Shown in pieces: positions 1-5,437 of a stretch of DNA of 5,437 nucleotides (positions are counted from its first letter, which is position 1; every line of letters begins with the position of its first letter). The notes under the pieces are model-generated. The model made no database searches. It saw nothing but the letters and a program-made list of their open reading frames with translations, and was not told where the DNA came from. This stretch comes from Pseudomonadota bacterium (GTDB taxonomy: Bacteria; Pseudomonadota; Alphaproteobacteria; Parvibaculales; Parvibaculaceae): contig JAJXZC010000219.1 in the NCBI GenBank assembly GCA_021780275.1, positions 1-5,437 on the forward strand, written 5' to 3'. The position numbers and the translations under genes are program-made.

Positions 1-177
1 TTCGCCGACGAAATCGAATCCAATGCGCCGCTCGCCTTCTTCCGCGCCCAGGCGAGCGCGACGGTCGAAGGCCGCGCGCCCACCTATCAGCGCCAGGGCA
101 ATGTCGCGCGCCTGCTTCTCCCCATGTGGGGCGACGGCCGCATCAGCATGCTGCTCGGCGCTTTCGTCTGGCTCTAA
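1..177 (+). CDS. C-terminal fragment of a probable PAS_5-family (PAS-like) protein
   Basis: The plus-strand frame starting at base 1 is open and ends at TAA (175-177), giving the last 58 residues of a protein whose start lies left of the window. The fragment has an acidic/hydrophobic stretch (ADEIESNAPLAFFRA), a basic region, and then RLLLPMWGDGRISMLLGAFVWL at the extreme C-terminus. A leucine-rich strand, 'LP', a DGR turn and a 'LLGA' strand at the end are typical of small alphaproteobacterial PAS_5 proteins, where they form the closing beta-hairpin of the PAS-like fold. The family's role is poorly defined, with sensory or regulatory functions presumed. The assignment rests on this short tail only and is tentative. 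The codons are G/C-rich at third positions, which supports real coding. The gene converges on the phosphofructokinase gene with only 12 nt between their stop codons. Confidence 0.6.
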   Translation, partial: FADEIESNAPLAFFRAQASATVEGRAPTYQRQGNVARLLLPMWGDGRISMLLGAFVWL

Positions 178-189
178 CGGCGTTTGGCT

Positions 190-1134
190 CTAGGCGATCT
201 TTTGCGCCTTCACCTCCGGGAGAAGGCGCTCCACATCCTTCAGCTGGCAAAGCTCGGTACCGGCGGCAAGAAGCGCCGCCGATCCCGCCGCGAGGCCGCG
301 CCGGAACGCCTCCTCGACTGCCACGCCCTGCGACAGGGCGCAGACCATCGCGCCGACAAAGCTGTCGCCCGCGCCAACCGCGCTCAGCACCTTGACCTTC
401 GGCGCGTTGGCCCGCCACACACCGTCCGCCGTCGCCAGCAACGCGCCGTCCTCGCCGAGCGTCAGGGCGACAGTCTCGACCTTGCCTTCCGCGACCAGCC
501 GCCGCGCGGCTTCAACCATCGCCGCCTCATCCTTCAGCTCGGCGCCCGTCAGTTCGCGTAATTCGCGCAGGCTCGGCTTTATCATGAAGGACCGGCTGCC
601 AAGCGCGCCCGCCAGCGCCGCGCCAGACGTATCGACCACGACCTTCGCGCCCGCCTTGCGTCCGGCCTCCACCACCCGCGCGTAGAAATCCACCGGCACG
701 CCATGCGGAAGGCTGCCGCTCGCCACAATGAAACCGGGCGCAGGATCGAACGCCGTCACCGCATCGAGCGCGGCCTTCCACACATGCTCCGGCAGCTCGG
801 GCCCCGGCATGACGAAGCGGAACTGGTTGCCGCTCTTTTCCTCATAGACCGTGAAATCTTCGCGCGTCTCGTCGGGCGTTTCGATCACACGGCTGTCTAT
901 GCCCGCATCGGTGACGAGCCGTTGAAGCAATTTCCCTGAAATACCCCCGATGACATAGACCGCCGTCAGCGGCAGGCCGAACCGCTTCACGACCCGCGCG
1001 ACGTTGATGCCGCCGCCGCCCGGATCGCGATGGCCTGCGGCGCAGCGCATCTTGTGGATCGGCTTCACTTCCCCGACCGATGTCGAAACATCGATCGAGG
1101 GGTTCATGGTCAGCGTTACGATCTTGCCCGTCAT
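190..1134 (-). CDS. pfkB: PfkB-family phosphofructokinase (E. coli Pfk-2-like hexose-phosphate kinase)
   Basis: This 314-residue cytosolic sugar kinase of the ribokinase/PfkB superfamily most likely makes fructose-1,6-bisphosphate from fructose-6-phosphate with ATP. E. coli Pfk-2 has 309 residues, and the resemblance runs end to end: TLTMNPSID near the N-terminus, K28-M-R, the sugar-binding glycine run PGGGGINVAR (38-47), R91 in DETRED, RFVMPGPEL (106-114), SGSLPHGV (139-146), VDTSGAAL (167-174), and the catalytic anion-hole motif SAVGAGDS (251-258) with D257 as the presumed base. GLAAGSAALLAAGTELC (280-296) matches the Pfk-2 C-terminal region. The NxxE motif reads SLRE (188-191), so the usual Asn is Ser. 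The ATG at 1134 aligns with the Pfk-2 N-terminus and follows AGGGAG (1146-1151) with an 11-nt spacer. It is the distal gene of a likely operon with the RNase. Tagatose-6-phosphate or fructose-1-phosphate kinase activity cannot be excluded, but the match is closest to Pfk-2. Confidence 0.93.
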   Translation of the reverse strand: MTGKIVTLTMNPSIDVSTSVGEVKPIHKMRCAAGHRDPGGGGINVARVVKRFGLPLTAVYVIGGISGKLLQRLVTDAGIDSRVIETPDETREDFTVYEEKSGNQFRFVMPGPELPEHVWKAALDAVTAFDPAPGFIVASGSLPHGVPVDFYARVVEAGRKAGAKVVVDTSGAALAGALGSRSFMIKPSLRELRELTGAELKDEAAMVEAARRLVAEGKVETVALTLGEDGALLATADGVWRANAPKVKVLSAVGAGDSFVGAMVCALSQGVAVEEAFRRGLAAGSAALLAAGTELCQLKDVERLLPEVKAQKIA

Positions 1135-1145
1135 GCCTGCACCCG

Positions 1146-1151
1146 CTCCCT
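1146..1151 (-). promoter_or_regulatory. Ribosome binding site of pfkB, overlapping the RNase stop codon
   Basis: On the minus strand AGGGAG lies 11 nt before the pfkB ATG and shares bases with the TAG stop (1150-1152) of the upstream RNase gene. The spacer is a little long. The overlap implies that pfkB is translated from the same transcript and may be helped by ribosomes terminating on the upstream gene. This is inferred from position only. Confidence 0.5.
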
Positions 1152-2751
1152 ACCGTTCCGCATTTTCCAGCGAACGGCGCAGCCGCCGAAGAATGACGTT
1201 GCGCGCCTTGTCGTCCGCCGCGTGATCCAGCTGGTCGCTGATATCGAGCCAGAGGCGCGACAGATCATTGTGCCAGTCGAAGCGCCCCACCACCTCTGGC
1301 TGCAAACGGCGCGGGCCGGGCCGCGAACGCGCGCCGGGCGCTTCGGTGATGAGATCGAAAACATCGTCGAGCGTGGGCTCGATAATGCGCTCGCCATCGA
1401 CGCCCATTTCGTCGAGCCGCTTGTGCAGCGCCTCGATCTCACTTTCTTCGCCATGTACGAGAAACACCGCGCGCTTCACCGGCGCCCGGTCCTTGATCCA
1501 GTTTGCGAGCGCTGGACCGTCGGCATGGCCGGAATAAATATCGACCTGACGAATTTTCGCGCGGACCTTGATCTCCTCGCCCTGGATGCGCACCGCCTTC
1601 ACCCCGTCCGCGAGAATGCGGCCCAGCGTGCCCTTGGCCTGAAAGCCGACCAGCATCACGGTCGTATTGGTGCGCCAGAGGTGGTTCTTCAGATGATGAC
1701 GAATGCGGCCCGCGTCGCACATGCCGCTGGCCGCAACAATGATGTGGTTGCCCTCAACCTGCTCGATACGCATGCTCTCCGCCGCCGTCTCCGTCGTCTG
1801 CAACAGCGGCGTTGCCATGGCCTTGCGGAATTCGGCGCCGCTCTCCAGCTCGTCGGCATGTTCGAGGAACACCTCCGTCGCCTTGATGGCCAGCGGCGAG
1901 TCGAGAAAGATCGGCACGCGGGCGATGCGCCCGGTGTCGACGAGTTCGATGATGTCGGCAAGCAGCTCCTGCGTGCGCTCGACCGCGAAAGCCGGGATGA
2001 GCAGCGCGCCTCCATCCTTGAAGGCGTCCTTCACCTCACGTTCCAGAACATCCAACCGCTGGTCGTGATTGAGCTTGGGCCGCGTCCTGTTGCCATAGGT
2101 CGATTCACAGATGAGATAATCGAGATTTTCCGGCGAGACGGGCGCGGCGTGGAAGGTCTGCGCGTCCGGCCCGATATCGCCGGAGAAAAGCATGCGCAAG
2201 ACGCGCGCTGTCGGCACGTCGGTATCGATCTCAATTTCGATAGAGGCCGAACCGAGAATATGTCCCGCGTTCCAGAAGCGCGCCCTCACGCCCGGCGCTG
2301 GCTTTACCCAGACGTCATATTTGACCGGCTTGAAAAGCTTCAGGCATTCCTCGGCATCATCCACCGTGTAGGTCGGCGTCACCCTGTCGCGTCCGCGCCG
2401 CGCGTTGCGGCGGTTCAGATCCTCGACTTCGATTTCCTGAATATGCGCCGAGTCCGGCAGCATGCAGCCCGCAAGATCCATCGTCGTATGCGTGGAATAG
2501 ATAGGCCCGCTGAAACCATGCTTCGAGAGCTTCGGCAGCATACCCGAATGGTCGATATGCGCGTGGGTCAGCAGCACGAAGTCGATCTCCCGCGGATCGA
2601 AGGGGAACGGCTCGTAGTTGAGCTCCTTCAGCGTCTTCGCACCCTGAAACATGCCGCAATCGACCAGGAATTTGTGTTCATTGGTCTCAATCAGGTAGCA
2701 GGAGCCCGTGACGGTGCGGGCGGCACCGTGGACGGTCAAAGTTGCGGTCAT
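1150..2751 (-). CDS. Beta-CASP metallo-beta-lactamase-fold RNase (CPSF73/TTHA0252-like)
   Basis: This 533-residue predicted zinc-dependent ribonuclease is of the CPSF-73-like 'RNA specificity domain' type. All signature motifs are visible: the metal-binding HAHIDH (63-68), H164 in GHILGSA, D192 in SGDIG, beta-CASP motif A E216 in CESTYGNR, motif B in ASGMCDAGRIRHHL (341-354), and motif C H409 in YSGHAD. VGFQAKGTLGR (368-378) and LVHGE (431-435) are also typical. The metallo-beta-lactamase core surrounds an inserted beta-CASP cap (about 210-370). Thermus TTHA0252-type enzymes are about 430-470 residues; here an extra tail follows residue 470. The reading frame stays open upstream to 3111, but the ATG at 2751 is chosen because MTATLTVHGAARTVTGSCY is the canonical family N-terminus and GAGGG sits 6 nt before it. 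The physiological RNA target is unknown. It is the first gene of a probable operon with pfkB. High confidence for the family, lower for the substrate. Confidence 0.95.
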   Translation of the reverse strand: MTATLTVHGAARTVTGSCYLIETNEHKFLVDCGMFQGAKTLKELNYEPFPFDPREIDFVLLTHAHIDHSGMLPKLSKHGFSGPIYSTHTTMDLAGCMLPDSAHIQEIEVEDLNRRNARRGRDRVTPTYTVDDAEECLKLFKPVKYDVWVKPAPGVRARFWNAGHILGSASIEIEIDTDVPTARVLRMLFSGDIGPDAQTFHAAPVSPENLDYLICESTYGNRTRPKLNHDQRLDVLEREVKDAFKDGGALLIPAFAVERTQELLADIIELVDTGRIARVPIFLDSPLAIKATEVFLEHADELESGAEFRKAMATPLLQTTETAAESMRIEQVEGNHIIVAASGMCDAGRIRHHLKNHLWRTNTTVMLVGFQAKGTLGRILADGVKAVRIQGEEIKVRAKIRQVDIYSGHADGPALANWIKDRAPVKRAVFLVHGEESEIEALHKRLDEMGVDGERIIEPTLDDVFDLITEAPGARSRPGPRRLQPEVVGRFDWHNDLSRLWLDISDQLDHAADDKARNVILRRLRRSLENAER

Positions 2752-2757
2752 GACATT

Positions 2758-2764
2758 CCCTCTT
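2758..2764 (-). promoter_or_regulatory. Ribosome binding site of the beta-CASP RNase gene
   Basis: On the minus strand AAGAGGG is followed by a 6-nt spacer and the ATG at 2751. This well-placed Shine-Dalgarno decides the start of the RNase gene against the longer open frame that runs to 3111, which would cross the whole intergenic region and overlap the divergent gene. Confidence 0.7.
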
Positions 2765-2811
2765 GGATCACTTTTTCGCCGCCGGATGGAAGACGGGAAA
2801 TATGGCAATTC

Positions 2812-2827
2812 GACGAGATTCGTCTCG
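2812..2827. repeat. Short palindrome/hairpin in the divergent intergenic region
   Basis: CGAGA (2814-2818), the four bases TTCG, then TCTCG (2823-2827) form a perfect 5-bp inverted repeat. The overlapping alternative GACGA (2812-2816) / TCGTC (2820-2824) is also perfect. It lies about 60 nt upstream of the RNase start and about 130 nt upstream of the CoA-transferase start, where an operator or a small leader hairpin could sit. It is short enough to arise by chance, and no regulator can be named. Confidence 0.35.
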
Positions 2828-2953
2828 CCTGGTCTATGACTTCGCTCAATGCTGGCATAGTCGAGCCGGACACACCATGATGTGAAGCGGAGCAGGCCGA
2901 AGACCGGATTCGAGCGGAATGAGCGACAGAGAAATGCACCGGGCGGACCGCGC

Positions 2954-4801
2954 ATGAGCGGCGCCCTCTTCACCACGCCGGACGCGATCGCGGATGCGAT
3001 CATCGCGAAGGTCGGGAAAAAGATCGTCCTCGCGCTGCCCCTCGGCCTCGGCAAAGCGAACCATATCGCCAATGCCCTCTTCGCCCGGGCGGCCGCCGAC
3101 CCTTCGATCACGCTTCAGATCATCACGGCGCTCACGCTGGAAAAGCCGCATCCCGCGAAGGGTCTCGAAGGGCGCTTCATGAACCCCATCGTCAAGCGGC
3201 TCTTCGGCGGCTACCCGGAGCTTGCCTATGCGAAGGCGCTCCGCGCCGGAACGCTCCCGTCCAATATCGAAGTGAGTGAATTCTTCTTCCTTGCCGGACG
3301 CTGGCTCGGCGTGCCGCAGGCCCAGCAGAATTACATCTCGACCAACTACACCCACGCGCAGCGCTACATTCTCGACCGCCGCCCGAATGTCATTGCCCAG
3401 CTCGTCGCGAAACATCCGGACGGTACGCGCTACAGCATCAGCAGCAACACCGACCTCACCCTCGACATGCTGGCCGCCCGCGCCGCAGGCAAGGCGGACT
3501 TCATCCTCGTCGGCGAGGTGAACAGCGAACTTCCCTATATCGGCCACGACGCGGAGCTTCCCGCCTCCGCCTTCAGCCATATGCTCGAAAGCCCCGAGAC
3601 GGATTTCCCGCTTTTCGCGCCGCCCAAGGAACCCGTCAGTATTCAGGACTACGCCGTCGGCCTTCATGTCGCGCGATTGGTTCCGGATGGCGGCACGTTG
3701 CAGATCGGCATCGGGTCGATGGGCGACGCCATTGCCCGCGGCCTCATCCTCCGCGACGACGACAACGAGACCTTTCGCGCCACCACGAAAAAATTGGCGC
3801 TCAACGGTATTCCCGAAGATCAATCGCACCTCGCGCCCTTCGACAAGGGCCTCTTCGGCTCAAGCGAAATGCTGGTCGATACGTTTCTGGAACTGGTGAA
3901 GACGGGCATCGTCAAGCGCGAGGTGGACGGCGCCTTGCTGCATGGCGGCTTCTTCCTTGGGCCCCGCAGCTTCTACAGGCGCCTTCGCGAAATGCCCGAT
4001 GCGGAACGCGCGAAGATACGCATGAAGCCCATCTCCTATATCAACGAGCTCTATGGCGACGAGGAAGCGAAACGGAAGGCGCGTGTCGGCGCCCGTTTCG
4101 TCAACAGCGCCATGATGGTGACCCTGCTCGGCGCCGTTGTCTCCGACGCGCTGGAAGACGGTCGCGTCGTCAGCGGCGTCGGCGGTCAGTATAATTTCGT
4201 CGCGCAAGCCTTTGCGCTCGAAGACGCCCGCTCGATCATCACGCTCCGCGCGACGCGCCAGAGCGGCGGCAAAACGCTTTCCAACATCCACTGGTCCTAT
4301 GGCCATACGACCATTCCGCGCCATCTGCGCGATATCGTCGTCACTGAATATGGCATTGCCGATCTGCGCGGAAAGACCGACCGCGACTGCATCGCCGCCA
4401 TGCTCGCCATTGCGGATTCGCGCTTTCAGGCTGAGCTCCTCGCGACGGCGAAGAAAAATGGCAAGATCGAAACGGCCTACGAAATCCCCGCCGCCTTCCG
4501 CAACAACACGCCCCAGCGCGTAGAGGCTGCGCTCTCGGCCCTGCGCAGCGAGGGTCTGCTCAACCCCTTCCCCTTCGGCACGGATTTCACGGAAACCGAA
4601 CTTCGATTACTCCCCGCCCTGCAGCTCATGCAGGCTGCCGCTCAATCGCCGGCAAGGCTCGCCGCACTTGCGCTGCGTGGCCTCTCAAAGGCCGACACGG
4701 ACGTTGAAAGCGATTGTCTCGCCTGCATGGCTCTCGAACACCCGCAAAGCCTGTCGGATCGTCTCTACGCCATCCTCTTGCGTGGCGCGCTGCGATCCTA
4801 G
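2954..4801 (+). CDS. Long-form acetyl-CoA hydrolase / CoA-transferase family protein
   Basis: This 615-residue cytosolic protein belongs to the acetyl-CoA hydrolase/4-hydroxybutyrate CoA-transferase family, which moves CoA between acyl-CoA and a carboxylate (such as acetate) through a glutamyl-CoA intermediate. Visible signatures are IGIGSMGDAIA (251-261), GSSEM (302-306) with E305 as the candidate catalytic Glu (the position of the HSEM motif in characterised members), VVSGVGGQYNFVAQA (405-419) for CoA binding, and VTEYGIADLRGKT (463-475) near the end of the C-terminal domain. Classical members have about 430-500 residues; this one has a longer N-terminal half and a 140-residue tail after the last signature, containing FPFGTDFTETELRLLPAL (539-556). 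The ATG at 2954 is preferred over an upstream in-frame GTG at 2882, which would add a basic, non-conserved extension. Its Shine-Dalgarno is weak (GGGCGG region near 2941-2946). It is transcribed divergently from the RNase gene and apparently alone. The acyl-CoA substrate and the choice of hydrolase versus transferase are not determinable. Confidence 0.9.
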   Translation: MSGALFTTPDAIADAIIAKVGKKIVLALPLGLGKANHIANALFARAAADPSITLQIITALTLEKPHPAKGLEGRFMNPIVKRLFGGYPELAYAKALRAGTLPSNIEVSEFFFLAGRWLGVPQAQQNYISTNYTHAQRYILDRRPNVIAQLVAKHPDGTRYSISSNTDLTLDMLAARAAGKADFILVGEVNSELPYIGHDAELPASAFSHMLESPETDFPLFAPPKEPVSIQDYAVGLHVARLVPDGGTLQIGIGSMGDAIARGLILRDDDNETFRATTKKLALNGIPEDQSHLAPFDKGLFGSSEMLVDTFLELVKTGIVKREVDGALLHGGFFLGPRSFYRRLREMPDAERAKIRMKPISYINELYGDEEAKRKARVGARFVNSAMMVTLLGAVVSDALEDGRVVSGVGGQYNFVAQAFALEDARSIITLRATRQSGGKTLSNIHWSYGHTTIPRHLRDIVVTEYGIADLRGKTDRDCIAAMLAIADSRFQAELLATAKKNGKIETAYEIPAAFRNNTPQRVEAALSALRSEGLLNPFPFGTDFTETELRLLPALQLMQAAAQSPARLAALALRGLSKADTDVESDCLACMALEHPQSLSDRLYAILLRGALRS

Positions 4802-5437
4802 TCGCCACCACCTGCCACATGCCCACCGGATAGCGACCGATGAGCAAACCAGACCGTGCCTATAAGCAGCAACACGAGCCAACCCGACAGCCAGAAATAA
4901 TCCAGCGAGGCGAGCAGATAGGCTTGCCCCTGCATGTTGCGCGCGAGCATGGCGAGCGCCTGCGCGTCTGGCACGCCGAGCGCGTGAAGCGACGCCAGCG
5001 CATTCTGCATGGTCGGATCGTAAATGCTCGACGCCTCCGCGAGTCTGCTCTGGTGCAACGCTTCACGCCTGTCCCATAGCGTCGTCGTCAGTGAGGCTGA
5101 AAAGCTGCCCGCCGTGATGCGGATAAAATTGTTAAGGCCCGAGGCGAGCGGAATACGCTGCGGATCGACACCGTTGAGCGCGATCGTGAGCAACGCCACG
5201 AAGAAGAAGCTCATTGCAACGCCCTGCACCAAAAGCGGCATGACGAAGTCGAGGAAGGTCGCGTCGGCAGTCAGTCCGGCTCGCATGAAATAGGAGATCG
5301 CAAAGGCAAGGAACGAAAAGCTCGCCGTCCAGCGCGCATCGACACGCGACATGATGCGCGCCGCAAGCGGCGAGAGGATGACCGCGACGACGCCGCTTGG
5401 CGCGGCGACCAACCCGGCCCAGGTCGCCGTATAGCCG
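4798..5437 (-). CDS. DHA2-family (EmrB/QacA-type) MFS multidrug efflux transporter, C-terminal part
   Basis: The minus-strand frame is open from the right edge to TAG (4798-4800), giving the final 212 residues; the N-terminal half lies outside the window. It begins with GYTATWAGLVAAPSG, a hallmark of EmrB-type 14-helix drug:H+ antiporters, where 'GY(T/S)ATWAGL' precedes a transmembrane helix. About five to six hydrophobic helices follow, including VVAVILSPLAARI, FSFLAFAISYFM, FVMPLLVQGVAMSFFFVALL and, near the end, YFWLSGWLVLLLIGTVWFA. GLNNFIRITAGSFSASLTTTLWDRR spans the conserved 'NF-R---GS' helix and the start of the long loop before the last helix, which is typical of this subfamily. The protein is an inner-membrane exporter that usually works with an EmrA-type membrane-fusion protein, which would lie outside this window. 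A TTG at 5412 could be misread as a start, but the frame and the conserved motif continue upstream of it. Its substrate is unknown. Confidence 0.92.
   Translation of the reverse strand, partial: GYTATWAGLVAAPSGVVAVILSPLAARIMSRVDARWTASFSFLAFAISYFMRAGLTADATFLDFVMPLLVQGVAMSFFFVALLTIALNGVDPQRIPLASGLNNFIRITAGSFSASLTTTLWDRREALHQSRLAEASSIYDPTMQNALASLHALGVPDAQALAMLARNMQGQAYLLASLDYFWLSGWLVLLLIGTVWFAHRSLSGGHVAGGGD

Larger units (their letters stand above)
2752..2953. promoter_or_regulatory. Divergent intergenic region between the RNase-pfkB operon and the CoA-transferase gene
   Basis: These 202 nt separate two start codons that point away from each other, so the region should carry promoters for both directions. 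It is visibly more A/T-rich than the flanking genes at 2750-2860, and reading frames across it lack the third-position G/C bias of the real genes. I could not identify a convincing sigma-70 -35/-10 pair on either strand. The best minus-strand -10 candidate is CATATT near 2800-2805, with a poor -35 box. No TTGAT-N4-ATCAA (FNR/FixK) site is present. A short palindrome lies at 2812-2827. Confidence 0.6.

Noticed and set aside
2681..2694. FNR/FixK-like site TTGGTCTCAATCAG
   Set aside because: It matches 8 of the 10 fixed positions of TTGAT-N4-ATCAA but lies inside the RNase coding sequence, downstream of its start, where it encodes the conserved Leu-Ile-Glu-Thr segment.
1030..2880. A 616-codon plus-strand open frame opposite the RNase gene
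   Set aside because: It is the antisense shadow of a G/C-rich gene whose codon bias removes stops on the opposite strand. Its product is Arg/His-rich with no recognisable domain, whereas the minus strand encodes all beta-CASP motifs.
2752..3111. Upstream extension of the RNase reading frame
   Set aside because: It would overlap the divergent CoA-transferase gene and its sequence resembles no family N-terminus; the ATG at 2751 has a good ribosome binding site and a canonical start.
2846..3829. A 327-codon minus-strand open frame opposite the CoA-transferase gene
   Set aside because: Low-complexity, charged translation without family motifs; the plus strand carries a clear family protein across the same bases.
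5410..5412. TTG as the start of a complete 204-residue transporter
   Set aside because: The conserved GYTATWAG motif of the DHA2 family continues in frame upstream to the window edge, so the gene is merely cut by the window.
1..5437. tRNA, rRNA, riboswitch, CRISPR array, insertion sequence, phage or toxin-antitoxin genes
   Set aside because: No repeat arrays, transposase motifs, tRNA-like cloverleafs or long terminal inverted repeats were seen; nearly all of the window is accounted for by five genes.

Overview
This 5.4 kb, GC-rich window has dense protein coding and looks like the chromosome of an alphaproteobacterium. The lineage is inferred from base composition, strong G/C bias at third codon positions, and gene content (a PAS_5-like C-terminus, an E. 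coli Pfk-2-type kinase, a proteobacterial beta-CASP RNase). No species can be named.

Layout, left to right: (1) 1-177, plus strand, the last 58 codons of a gene that starts outside the window, probably a small PAS_5-family protein. (2) 190-1134, minus strand, a complete PfkB-family phosphofructokinase resembling E. coli Pfk-2. (3) 1150-2751, minus strand, a complete beta-CASP metallo-beta-lactamase-fold RNase with a C-terminal extension. It lies 15 nt upstream of the kinase, and the kinase's likely Shine-Dalgarno overlaps its stop codon, so the two probably form an operon read from about 2.8 kb toward 0.2 kb. (4) 2752-2953, a 202-nt divergent intergenic region, the only sizeable non-coding stretch. 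It should hold the promoters of the RNase-kinase operon and of the next gene, and it contains a short hairpin palindrome. (5) 2954-4801, plus strand, a complete long-form (615 aa) acetyl-CoA hydrolase/CoA-transferase-family protein. (6) 4798-5437, minus strand, the C-terminal 212 residues of a DHA2 (EmrB/QacA-type) multidrug efflux transporter whose start lies beyond the right edge. Its stop codon overlaps that of the CoA-transferase gene in a shared CTAG.

Functionally, the centre combines sugar-phosphate phosphorylation (glycolytic entry), an RNA-processing nuclease, and acyl-CoA/carboxylate exchange. A role in carbon or energy adjustment, for example under low oxygen or during acetate overflow, is plausible, but no recognisable FNR/FixK site was found in the intergenic region to support it. 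I found no RNA gene, mobile element, CRISPR array, phage gene or toxin-antitoxin pair. Nothing here clearly amounts to an undescribed system; the points worth checking are the RNase-kinase pairing, a substituted NxxE motif in the kinase, and the compact gene junctions.
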